Numbered from the stretch's first letter, positions 1-5,343 are shown. The stretch is DNA of 5,343 nucleotides from Desulfobacterales bacterium (GCA_020056865.1 JAGVGX010000259.1:1-5343); one strand, 5' to 3'. A program made the numbers and translations. The notes: generated by a model not told the origin, from the sequence alone.

Positions 1-421
1 CCAACGAGCAGAGAGACTGGCGTATATATGCCGACCTTGCTCATTCATTGATCATAACCGCTCGAACGCTCTACTGCAACGAACCATTCGGTGTTGATTT
101 ACAGCAAACAGTTGCACAACTATATCGTTGCCGCTGGCAAGTGGAACTCTTTTCAAATGGATCAAGCAAAACCTGCGCATCAAGAATTTCTATGGCACCT
201 CGGAGAATGCCGTAAAGACTCAAATCTGGATCGCCGTTTCAGTTTATGTGCTGGTCGCCATACTCAAGAAGCGACTCAAGATTCCGGCAAGTCTTTACAC
301 AATTTTACAAATCCTGAGTGTCTCAGTTTTCGAAAGAACATCGTTATTACAACTACTTACAGAAACAACCATGCAACTGGAAATGTCGGATTCCGAAAAC
401 CAGTTGAATTTATTCACTTAA
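1..421 (+). pseudogene. IS4-family transposase remnant, internally deleted and frameshifted
   Basis: Two reading frames together give recognisable pieces of an IS4-type DDE transposase. From position 3, one frame reads NEQRDWRIYADLAHSLI and then NEPFGVDLQQTV. From memory of the family, this is the segment just before the first catalytic Asp (usually followed by YALDSTTID). Here it runs straight into AQLYRCRWQVELF, which belongs near the C-terminus, so the block carrying the first two catalytic Asp residues is missing. At 150-153 a run of four T, where five would keep frame, shifts reading to the frame of FKWIKQNLRIKNFYGTSEN, which ends at the TAA at 419-421. The YREK signature (Y-x2-R-x3-E-x6-K) is thus split, with Y, R and E before the shift and K after it. 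The N-terminal part lies outside the window. No functional transposase can be made from this copy. The family call is confident; the exact deletion junction, near 110, is inferred. Confidence 0.85.
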
Positions 422-422
422 C

Positions 423-437
423 TGTCGGACAGTAATG
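423..437 (+). repeat. Candidate right terminus of the IS4-type remnant
   Basis: Immediately after the transposase stop lies TGTCGGACAGTAATG, which contains the short palindrome CTGTC-G-GACAG (422-432). IS4-group elements commonly end within a few tens of bases of the transposase stop in a CGGACA-type inverted repeat, so this is the natural place for the element's right end. The left copy of the repeat is outside the window, so neither the exact end nor a target duplication can be shown. Confidence 0.3.
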
Positions 438-464
438 ATTCAGAGTAAAATATAAAAAAGGCAT

Positions 465-1967
465 ATGAAAGCAACAGCAAAACAATTAATAGACAGCACT
501 CTTTTCCCGCTTGAGGGTTTACTAATTGACCCCCTTGATATCTTTCCTGAAAACAATATACATAGTTCCATCGAACAGCAAACTGCTTTAGACGGGATTG
601 ATGCTCTTGACAGAGAGCTTTCTTATCACTTTGATAAAAAAATCAAACTCGAACCTGCACTTACTCGTCAGCTTGTCAGCTTTCAGGCCAATAAGCCGAG
701 GCCGTCCTATCGCTGGTATAAATACAAAGAGGCATTTTCCGCATCTTTGATTGAAACTTTAATATCAAACTATAAAATTACTACAGGCAGAATTCTTGAT
801 CCTTTTGCAGGAAGCGGAACTGCTTTATTTGCAGCAAGCGGCACTGGGCTTGATGCTGACGGGATTGAATTGCTGCCTATCGGGCAACAGATTATTCTTA
901 CCAGAAAAAACTTAGCTGCAGAATTCACAAAAGATGATTTTAATACCATAAATCGCTGGGCTTCAGAATGTCCATGGCATCACTCAAAAGTGAAAAGCCC
1001 TATCTCGTCATTACGTATAACGAAAGGCGCATATCCAGAAAGAACTTGTGACTTAATAGAGTTGTACATGGGCGCATGGCAAAAAGAAAATGATCGAGTT
1101 CAATCGTTATTACGTTTCGCCTTACTGTGTATCCTTGAGTCCATCAGCTTTACACGTAAAGATGGACAATATCTTCGCTGGGATTACCGTTCAGGCCGTA
1201 GACAAGGAGCAAAGCCCTTTGACAAAGGAGAAATTCTCGATTTTGATAAAGCAATATGTGACAAGCTGCATGAAATTTATTATGATTTGATTGCTGATAA
1301 GGATTGCAGAGACCTTTTCTCATTGAGAGTTTTGCTGGGGAATATTAGCCTGTTTAATGGCTCTTGCCTCGACATTATGCCGTCTCTTCAAGCGAATTCG
1401 TATGATGCTGTTATAACCTCTCCGCCTTATTGTAATCGCTATGATTATACACGGACTTATGCCCTTGAATTGGCATTACTAGGAACAGGTGAGGATGAGT
1501 TAAGCGGACTTCGGCAGGAAATGTTAAGTTGTACAGTTGAGAATAGAGCTAAAGATTTATTAAAAATCAATCCAAATTGGACAACCGCTGTATCAGCAGC
1601 AGATGATCAGGAGTTATTACAAAGCATTTTAAGTTACCTTGACAAGGAAAAAGCCGGGGGACGTTTAAACAATAACGGTATTCCTAGAATGGTACGAGGC
1701 TATTTTTATGAAATGGCCTGTGTTATTGCTGAGTGTTGGCGTAGTTTGAAACCGAATACACCATTATTTATGGTAAATGACAATGTTCGTTATGCAGGTG
1801 CAAGCATTTCAGTAGACATGATTTTATCAAACATCGCTGAAAAAATAGGATTCCATGTTGAAAATATACTTGTTTTGCCTAATGGTAAAGGCAACAGCAG
1901 CCAGCAAATGGGGAAACATGGGCGCGATCAGCTAAGGAAGTGTGTTTATGTTTGGAGAAAAATATAA
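465..1967 (+). CDS. Type II DNA methyltransferase of an AvaI/BsoBI-type system (probably N4-cytosine)
   Basis: This 500-residue S-adenosylmethionine-dependent DNA methyltransferase should protect host CYCGRG sites from the endonuclease encoded just downstream. Visible motifs are a motif X-like stretch at about 77-100 ([14 protein letters not shown]), motif [10 protein letters not shown] at 111-119 with the acidic motif II residue E135, and catalytic motif IV TSPPY at 318-322, preceded by [11 protein letters not shown] at 298-308. About 200 residues lie between motifs I and IV, so the target-recognition region probably sits there, giving an alpha-like order. An (S/T)SPPY motif IV is typical of N4-cytosine enzymes; the modified base and the target are inferred, the target mainly from the partner. 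The start is the first ATG after an in-frame TAA at 453-455; the ribosome site (AAAAGG, 456-461) is only 3 bases from the ATG and weak. The stop overlaps the start of the endonuclease gene by one base. No sign of decay is visible. Confidence 0.9.
   Translation: MKATAKQLIDSTLFPLEGLLIDPLDIFPENNIHSSIEQQTALDGIDALDRELSYHFDKKIKLEPALTRQLVSFQANKPRPSYRWYKYKEAFSASLIETLISNYKITTGRILDPFAGSGTALFAASGTGLDADGIELLPIGQQIILTRKNLAAEFTKDDFNTINRWASECPWHHSKVKSPISSLRITKGAYPERTCDLIELYMGAWQKENDRVQSLLRFALLCILESISFTRKDGQYLRWDYRSGRRQGAKPFDKGEILDFDKAICDKLHEIYYDLIADKDCRDLFSLRVLLGNISLFNGSCLDIMPSLQANSYDAVITSPPYCNRYDYTRTYALELALLGTGEDELSGLRQEMLSCTVENRAKDLLKINPNWTTAVSAADDQELLQSILSYLDKEKAGGRLNNNGIPRMVRGYFYEMACVIAECWRSLKPNTPLFMVNDNVRYAGASISVDMILSNIAEKIGFHVENILVLPNGKGNSSQQMGKHGRDQLRKCVYVWRKI
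1954..1957 (+). promoter_or_regulatory. Ribosome binding site of the endonuclease gene
   Basis: GGAG lies inside the last codons of the methyltransferase gene, nine bases before the ATG at 1967. It supports that ATG over the in-frame GTG at 1940. The GTG has its own purine tract (AAGGAAG, 1934-1940) but this runs into the start codon itself. The arrangement implies translational coupling to the methyltransferase. Confidence 0.55.
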
Positions 1968-2923
1968 TGACTACAAATAGACCACATCGTAAACATCTAT
2001 CCGGCAGTTCCGCACTTGTGACTACATATGAAGAAATCAGAGCTGGTTTTGTTGCATTAGCACTTGAAAAAAACCGCAGAGCTACCCCTTTTGTAGAACA
2101 AGCCCGATCTCTAAAAGCAGCGGCATCTCAGGCCAAAACACCAGCGGCTTTACTTAATAATGAGAGCATTCAATCTGCACTGCTAACAGCATCAGGGGTA
2201 TCAGACAAAGCAATGAAGTTCCTTTTACCTCAAGACAAAGTCGAGGCAATTCAGGGATTAATTGCAAAATATCTTGAACCGGCGGGTTCTGCGTTTGTTG
2301 AAGAATTAGTTTTCAGATTTTTGCTGACAAGAGGAGATACTCTTGGCGGTTCGATGAGAAATGTTGGAGGCGTTATGGGAGAGCGCAAACTTGCGCGCGC
2401 AACGCTTGCCAACCTTTCCCTTGCAAAAATTCCATATCAATGGCTTCATTCTGACAGTAAGGAATGGATGATCGGAAAGAATAATGATGCCGACATAGAA
2501 CTCTATCTTACAGCCCTTAGCTGGGCAAGCAAAGGCAGGCATCGCACAATGATTTATAACCGCATAATCCCTTTCATCGGAAAAAACATAGATTTGTGCC
2601 TTCTCAATTGTAAACCACAGGAAATTAGCACCGCATTTCCTGATCCAACTCGTTATATCGCAATTGGCGAACTCAAAGGTGGTATCGATCCTGCTGGAGC
2701 AGATGAACACTGGAAAACAGCGAGGACATCTTTATCTCGTATCCGCAAAGCCTTTAAGGACCATAAACTTTCACCCCATACTTTTTTTGTAGGTGCCGCT
2801 ATTGAAACCAGCATGGCCAAAGAAATCTGGAACCAATTGGAAGACGGAACATTGAGCAATGCTGCCAATTTGACTAACGCTGATCAGGTAGCTTCTTTGT
2901 GCGGTTGGTTATGTAGCCTATGA
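1967..2923 (+). CDS. Type II restriction endonuclease, AvaI/BsoBI family (expected target CYCGRG)
   Basis: This 318-residue protein should cut unmethylated CYCGRG DNA; BsoBI, as I recall it, is 323 residues. It matches the remembered BsoBI sequence along most of its length, including TTYEE near residue 19, FLEPAG-like KYLEPAG at 101-107, GDTLGGSMRN at 123-132, GELKGGIDPAGADEHWKTA at 234-252 and GAAIE at 276-280. The BsoBI active-site residues D212, E240, K242 and H253 correspond to D209 (in KNIDLCLLNC), E235, K237 and H248, so the enzyme looks catalytically intact. The ATG at 1967 is preferred because it leaves 18 residues before TTYEE, exactly as in BsoBI; a GTG at 1940 would add nine. The gene overlaps the methyltransferase stop by one base (TAATG), and no controller-protein gene is visible. 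Translating the methyltransferase first probably protects the host on entry. Specificity is inferred from the family and has not been tested. Confidence 0.93.
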   Translation: MTTNRPHRKHLSGSSALVTTYEEIRAGFVALALEKNRRATPFVEQARSLKAAASQAKTPAALLNNESIQSALLTASGVSDKAMKFLLPQDKVEAIQGLIAKYLEPAGSAFVEELVFRFLLTRGDTLGGSMRNVGGVMGERKLARATLANLSLAKIPYQWLHSDSKEWMIGKNNDADIELYLTALSWASKGRHRTMIYNRIIPFIGKNIDLCLLNCKPQEISTAFPDPTRYIAIGELKGGIDPAGADEHWKTARTSLSRIRKAFKDHKLSPHTFFVGAAIETSMAKEIWNQLEDGTLSNAANLTNADQVASLCGWLCSL

Positions 2924-2998
2924 AACTTGCTAAAGCTGAAGAATAAATATTTCAGACGAAAAAAGGAAGAGCGACTGTTTAGTCAAATGAGCAAGGAT

Positions 2999-3046
2999 TT
3001 CCAACCAGTCCGTCAACCCGATAAACGGGTTACGTCCGTGTTGTGC
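2999..3046 (+). other. attC: Integron attC recombination site (compact, 48 bases)
   Basis: The site reads in order: left box TTCCAAC (2999-3005), five-base spacer CAGTC, left arm CGTCAACCCG (3011-3020), five-base loop ATAAA, right arm CGGGTTACG (3026-3034), five-base spacer TCCGT, right box GTTGTGC (3040-3046). The arms pair as AACCCG/CGGGTT plus CGT/ACG, with one unpaired C in the left arm. The AAC of the left box and GTT of the right box are the invariant part of RYYYAAC...GTTRRRY. Equal five-base spacers and an extra base in the left arm are attC hallmarks. Departures: T rather than R opens the left box, GTTGTGC has one mismatch to GTTRRRY, and the site is shorter than most described attCs. 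The crossover would fall between G3040 and T3041. The absence of a T-tract argues against a terminator. Confidence 0.75.
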
Positions 3047-3956
3047 CACAAATAAATGAAGAATAAATTGAAAAAGATTATCATCTGCTTAATGCTGCTA
3101 TTTTCTCTCTCTACATATATTAATAGCTATGCAGTGCAAGCACCTAAAGGAAACTTCTTGATAGAAGAACACAATGTAGGCGAAGAAGCTGAAATTAGAA
3201 AAGAAGTTGTTAATATAGAGCCATGGGATTTTTTCAAAGTCAGACTGAAGGATATTTACAAGAAAAATAAGAAATTACGAGATATCGAACCTCCTCCTTT
3301 TATGGTGCAAACAGAACTGAGAACTTATAACCTTGGGAAAGAAGTTATTGCCCTTGAAGAAGATGAAAGTTATTATGGACAAGAATATGAATATCTTAAT
3401 TTAAAACCGGCAAGAAAAAGTTATATTATAAAGCGCGGAAGGAAAAATGTATACAAGATAGAACCTATCAAACATCCATTTTCAGGTGAAATACAATCTT
3501 TTTATGTCCACAATGGCCAATGGATATTGGAATACCAAAAAGCAAATGTAACAGGCAAGAAAGTGATCGGCTACGCGGCGAATGTGATTGCTGATGGAAT
3601 CAATTTAAATACAAAATATGGTGTCGAAGAGATTTTCAATTACACATTCTTGAAAGGTAAGCCATTATTTTTTTATGAGACAAAAGCGGGCGATGTATGG
3701 CTCTCCTATGACGGCAAAGACGTGGGCGGACCATACAAGGAAGTAAAACATTACCTGTGTTGTTCTGATAGCTTTTATAACCCTAATGTGAATAAATACA
3801 TGATCTCATTCTGGGCAGTCAGGGAGAAAGACTTGTATTACTGCGAAGCAGGATTTTTTCAGTAAAATGAGGCAAGGCACAACAATACAATCGAGCGGGA
3901 CGCGGCAATAACCGTGGTTTGGTTTTGACTTTCGCCTTACGCCGCGCCTCTCATTG
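3041..3956 (+). mobile_element. Complete integron gene cassette carrying a secreted-protein gene
   Basis: The segment runs from just after G3040 to G3956, the predicted crossover points of the two attC-like sites, and is 916 bases long. A circularised cassette joins its own end to its own start, so its left box must pair with the first bases of the same cassette. Here the left box GGCACAAC (3876-3883) is the exact complement of GTTGTGCC (3040-3047), eight of eight bases, although the two are more than 800 bases apart. One gene fills most of the unit, begins 15 bases after the boundary and points toward the attC, as in typical cassettes. Confidence 0.78.
3056..3865 (+). CDS. Secreted or periplasmic protein of unknown function (integron cassette gene)
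   Basis: I do not recognise this 269-residue protein. Residues 1-26 form a Sec signal peptide: a basic start (KNKLKK), a hydrophobic core IIICLMLLFSLSTYI and a likely signal peptidase I cut after SYA at 24-26. No lipobox is visible, because Cys11 sits inside the core. The mature part is rich in aromatic and charged residues and looks mainly beta-stranded. The section around 203-230 (FFYETKAGDVWLSYDGKDVG, then GPYKEV) recalls the short DGK...GPY strand repeats seen in some beta-propeller-like proteins, but this is a weak impression. Mature-part cysteines are C235, C236 and C263. The start codon is 15 bases from the cassette boundary and has no Shine-Dalgarno sequence, so expression probably relies on read-through transcription from upstream cassettes. 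The reading frame is intact and ends 11 bases before the attC left box. Confidence 0.8.
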   Translation: MKNKLKKIIICLMLLFSLSTYINSYAVQAPKGNFLIEEHNVGEEAEIRKEVVNIEPWDFFKVRLKDIYKKNKKLRDIEPPPFMVQTELRTYNLGKEVIALEEDESYYGQEYEYLNLKPARKSYIIKRGRKNVYKIEPIKHPFSGEIQSFYVHNGQWILEYQKANVTGKKVIGYAANVIADGINLNTKYGVEEIFNYTFLKGKPLFFYETKAGDVWLSYDGKDVGGPYKEVKHYLCCSDSFYNPNVNKYMISFWAVREKDLYYCEAGFFQ

Positions 3957-3962
3957 TTATCG
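3877..3962 (+). other. attC: Integron attC recombination site (86 bases, long variable loop)
   Basis: The left box is GCACAAC (3877-3883) and the right box GTTATCG (3956-3962). AACAAT (3881-3886) pairs with ATTGTT (3953-3958), and the inner stem pairs CGCGGC (3901-3906 region) with GCCGCG (3941-3946). GAG (3893-3895) pairs with CTC near 3948-3950, leaving unpaired bases in the left arm. The right arm is separated from the right box by five bases (TCATT). The left half, AACAAT then AGC then GACGC, resembles the left half of the well-known aadA cassette attC. About 34 bases form the variable loop. The right box departs from GTTRRRY after GTTA, so the call rests on fold, spacing and the complementarity with the cassette start at 3041. 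Confidence 0.72.
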
Positions 3963-3964
3963 TT

Positions 3965-4049
3965 CGCTCTGAAATGAGACAATGAAAAGCAACAGCGATA
4001 AAATATATTAGAACCAATAAGACTTCTGTTGGCCGTGGAAATCAGAGCG
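3965..4049 (+). repeat. Nested inverted repeats in the leader of the multidomain gene
   Basis: CGCTCTGA (3965-3972) is the exact complement of TCAGAGCG (4042-4049), and inside them CAACAG (3990-3995) is the exact complement of CTGTTG (4026-4031). The outer right arm ends on the first base of the Shine-Dalgarno sequence. The pair could be a leader RNA fold affecting ribosome access, or the worn remains of another attC, since AAC and GTT sit inside the inner arms. The arms are short and could partly be chance. No other gene is visible between 3963 and 4062. Confidence 0.4.
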
Positions 4050-4054
4050 GAGGG
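4049..4054 (+). promoter_or_regulatory. Strong ribosome binding site of the multidomain gene
   Basis: GGAGGG lies eight bases before the ATG at 4063 and fixes that start. It is the best ribosome site among the complete genes of the window, in contrast to the preceding cassette gene, which has none. Confidence 0.75.
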
Positions 4055-4062
4055 CCTTTATA

Positions 4063-5247
4063 ATGTGGACCTGTCTCGTATGTGGCAATGAAAATGATGA
4101 TGAGATGAGCAGCTGCATTTGTGGCTATAAAGTGCCAGTTAAGCAGACAGATATAACTACTGAAGATAAGAAGGACGAAATCGCAGAAGAAAAAGTAACG
4201 GAAGATGACAGCAGCGAAAAATGGTTTTATGAATTAAACGGAAATCAAATAGGCCCGATTTCGGCGGCAACAATAAAAAATATAAAACGCTCAGGTGAAC
4301 TGACTGACGACACTTTTGTCTGGAGCAGTCAAACGGATGAATGGCGTCCACTCAGTGACTACGACATTGATGACGACATTGATGACGACATGCGCGAGTT
4401 GTTTCATAAACCTGAAACAGCAGCACCAATTCAAACTACCCAAGCAAATATTGAAGGCTCTACATCAGATACCGCAGCGACTACATCTTCTGAAGACATA
4501 AAGGAGAAAAAAGCATTTAGAAATACTGCGAAAGCATCACAAAGTGAAAATCGGGCAATTACTTTTTACTATCAAATTCTTGGAGTGCCTCAAAATGCGT
4601 CTAAAGATAATATCAAGCAAGCCTATAAAAATTTATTGAATGTTTGGAATCCCTCCAAATTTTCTAATGAGCCGAACATACAAATAAAGGCGCAACATAT
4701 GATGTCCGAAATTGATGAGGCGTACGAAAAGCTGATTTTGCATTTAGCATCAGACCTTTCTACTGCAACGCAAGTGTCTTCGGAGATCAAGACATCAAGA
4801 ACTACAACCGAAAACACCACAAAACGCAGTGAGCCCGTTCCTAAACCAACAGAAAGGAATGCTACAATATCAGAAGAAAAGAAACTGCCTATGCACGACA
4901 GAGTCACGCGTGGACATGCTACAGACTCATCAACGTTAACAATATGGTTAAAGATATTTCTGTGGGCATCAATTCTTCTTGATATCATTTCGATATTTTC
5001 TGGTATTTTACAAATTCAATTGCTGTCAGATTTTGAAAAAGGCGTTTACTCATCCATTCCGTTAGCCACGGCAGCCGCCAACGCCAATGACACGCGGCAG
5101 CAAATTATAGGCGTATTCCAAATTATTCTTATTATCGTAACTGCTATTCTCTTTCTGCGATGGATACATAGAGCAAACTACAATGCTCGGCAGTTGGGCG
5201 CAAAGGACATGAAATTTACGCCAGGCTGGGCTATCGGCTGGTACTGA
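4063..5247 (+). CDS. Zinc-ribbon/GYF/J-like/DUF4328 membrane protein, C-terminally truncated by an IS
   Basis: The 394 visible residues hold four parts. Residues 1-22 are a zinc ribbon with C4, C7, C18 and C20. Residues 52-99 are a GYF_2-type (DUF4339) domain: KWFYELNGNQIGPIS then W87 and W94 with FVW and EWRPL. Residues 168-226 are a J-like domain (YYQILGVPQNAS, then IKQAYKNLL, then EIDEAYEKL) in which the HPD tripeptide is NPS at 196-198, so it should not stimulate DnaK. After a Thr/Ser/Lys-rich linker come two membrane helices, about 294-318 and 347-367, and the start of DUF4328, ending RQLGAKDMKFTPGWAIGWY. In that family GW is normally followed by further membrane sequence and a PY motif, absent here because the terminal TGA belongs to the inserted element. 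The biochemical role is unknown; GYF and zinc-ribbon parts suggest protein-protein contacts at the inner membrane. The start is set by the GGAGGG eight bases upstream. Confidence 0.85.
   Translation: MWTCLVCGNENDDEMSSCICGYKVPVKQTDITTEDKKDEIAEEKVTEDDSSEKWFYELNGNQIGPISAATIKNIKRSGELTDDTFVWSSQTDEWRPLSDYDIDDDIDDDMRELFHKPETAAPIQTTQANIEGSTSDTAATTSSEDIKEKKAFRNTAKASQSENRAITFYYQILGVPQNASKDNIKQAYKNLLNVWNPSKFSNEPNIQIKAQHMMSEIDEAYEKLILHLASDLSTATQVSSEIKTSRTTTENTTKRSEPVPKPTERNATISEEKKLPMHDRVTRGHATDSSTLTIWLKIFLWASILLDIISIFSGILQIQLLSDFEKGVYSSIPLATAAANANDTRQQIIGVFQIILIIVTAILFLRWIHRANYNARQLGAKDMKFTPGWAIGWY
4363..4392 (+). repeat. Tandem repeat of 12 bases within a coding region
   Basis: GACATTGATGAC occurs twice in tandem (4363-4374 and 4375-4386), followed by a partial third copy, GACATG. 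It encodes DIDD-DIDD-DM at residues 101-110, an acidic linker straight after the GYF domain. The unit is a multiple of three, so a change in copy number would lengthen or shorten the linker without shifting the frame. Confidence 0.85.
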
Positions 5248-5343
5248 GGTATGATTGAAAAACCGGACACCAAAGTATGAGGTAAAATAACTAATACGGA
5301 GGTGTCGAAATGGCAGTAGAAAGGATTCCAAAAGGGAAGTTCA
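5245..5343 (+). mobile_element. Left end of an IS3-family insertion sequence (partial)
   Basis: At 5245 the coding sequence of the membrane protein breaks off mid-domain and a TG-initiated end begins (TGAGGTATGATTG), with CCGGACACC at 5263-5271. IS3-family ends start with TG, and the IS2 end, as remembered, has CCAGACACC at a similar distance. It is followed by orfA at 5310. A second TG at 5252 is a possible alternative terminus, but only 5245 explains the loss of DUF4328 directly. The right end and any target duplication are outside the window. Confidence 0.65.
5310..5343 (+). CDS. IS3-family transposase OrfA, N-terminal fragment
   Basis: Only 11 complete codons are in the window, reading MAVERIPKGKF. 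This resembles the N-terminus of IS3-family OrfA proteins, which commonly run RIPKGK(F/Y) and then TKEFR-type sequence before a helix-turn-helix that binds the element's ends. The start is supported by a strong ribosome site, GGAGGTG (5298-5304), five bases before the ATG, and by its position 65 bases inside the putative IS end. The frame is open to the window edge. The call rests on a short stretch plus context. Confidence 0.6.
   Translation, partial: MAVERIPKGKF

Larger units (their letters stand above)
465..3040 (+). mobile_element. Probable integron gene cassette carrying the restriction-modification pair (5' end missing)
   Basis: Both genes point toward the attC-like site at 2999-3046, and the endonuclease gene ends 75 bases before it, which is the usual cassette arrangement of gene then attC. 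The site's left box is TTCCAAC, so an intact cassette should begin with TTGGAA; I do not find this between the IS remnant and the methyltransferase start. The IS4-type element probably inserted into or removed the cassette's first bases, or the true start lies left of the window. The 465 boundary given here is the gene start, not the cassette boundary. Confidence 0.5.
3957..5244 (+). mobile_element. Third integron cassette, 3' part lost to an IS insertion
   Basis: The DNA after G3956 begins TTATCG, so an intact cassette here should end with a left box close to CGATAAC. No such box is found between the gene and the insertion sequence at 5245. The gene is cut mid-domain at the same place, so the rest of the cassette and its attC should lie beyond the IS, outside the window. 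The gene starts 106 bases into the cassette, a long leader for a cassette; part of this leader could be an older remnant. Confidence 0.5.

Noticed and set aside
91..435. A 114-codon frame starting at GTG 91.
   Set aside because: It is a third-frame shadow of the transposase remnant; its translation resembles nothing, while the other two frames give IS4 transposase segments.
426..456. Possible promoter for the methyltransferase, CGGACA then TATAAA, using the IS end as the -35.
   Set aside because: The spacer is 19 bases, the -35 matches only GACA, and a start near 463 would leave almost no leader before the ATG at 465. Outward promoters at IS ends are known, but this one is too weak to annotate.
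2306..2868. Minus-strand open frames opposite the endonuclease gene.
   Set aside because: They overlap a gene with clear family identity and encode no recognisable features.
2936..2955. CTGAA...TTCAG hairpin after the endonuclease gene.
   Set aside because: A five-base stem with a ten-base AT loop and no T-tract is too weak to call a terminator.
3015..3031. AACCCG-ATAAA-CGGGTT hairpin as a transcription terminator after the endonuclease gene.
   Set aside because: There is no T-tract after it, and its spacing and boxes fit an attC stem better.
2937..3068. Direct repeat TGAAGAATAAAT at 2937-2948 and 3057-3068.
   Set aside because: It is AT-rich, short, and lies on both sides of an attC without matching any cassette boundary; probably chance.
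3982..4011. Nine-codon leader peptide (ATG AAA AGC ... TAG) in the gene leader.
   Set aside because: It has no convincing ribosome site, no run of regulatory codons, and is short enough to be chance.
5245..5284. Direct repeat TGAGGTA at 5245-5251 and 5278-5284, considered as a target duplication.
   Set aside because: The copies are 26 bases apart, both inside the putative IS leader and too close to flank an element.

Overview
The window reads as a segment of a mobile-integron-style gene cassette array in a Gram-negative bacterium, with an insertion sequence bordering it on each side. All genes lie on the + strand, the base composition is moderately AT-rich, and the intergenic DNA is short. 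The species cannot be named from this sequence. The IS families, J/GYF/DUF4328-type domains and heterogeneous cassettes fit an environmental, probably proteobacterial-type genome, but that is inference.

Layout. (1) Positions 1-421 hold a dead fragment of an IS4-family DDE transposase. It has lost an internal block and carries a one-base frameshift inside its YREK motif. (2) Positions 465-2923 encode a complete type II restriction-modification system: a DNA methyltransferase with DPFAGSGT and TSPPY motifs, followed through a TAATG overlap by an endonuclease that matches the AvaI/BsoBI family closely, including the D, E, K and H active-site residues. The expected target is CYCGRG, and no such site was found in the window. 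(3) At 2999-3046 there is a compact structure with the layout of an integron attC site. (4) Positions 3056-3865 encode a secreted protein of unknown function. (5) A second, larger attC-like site lies at 3877-3962. The left box of this site (GGCACAAC) is the exact complement of the sequence spanning the first crossover point (G|TTGTGCC), which is what a single excisable cassette of 3041-3956 predicts. (6) Positions 4063-5247 encode a zinc-ribbon/GYF/J-like/DUF4328 membrane protein. Its DUF4328 domain is cut off at 5244 by (7) the left end of an IS3-family element, whose orfA begins at 5310 and runs off the window.

How the parts relate. The restriction-modification pair precedes the first attC and is probably the cargo of the preceding cassette, where it could act both as phage defence and as an addiction module stabilising the array. 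The secreted protein and the multidomain membrane protein are separate cargoes with no visible functional link to it. The two insertion sequences have damaged the outer cassettes: the start of the restriction-modification cassette and the attC of the third cassette are not present here. No integrase gene, attI site or cassette promoter is visible in the window.
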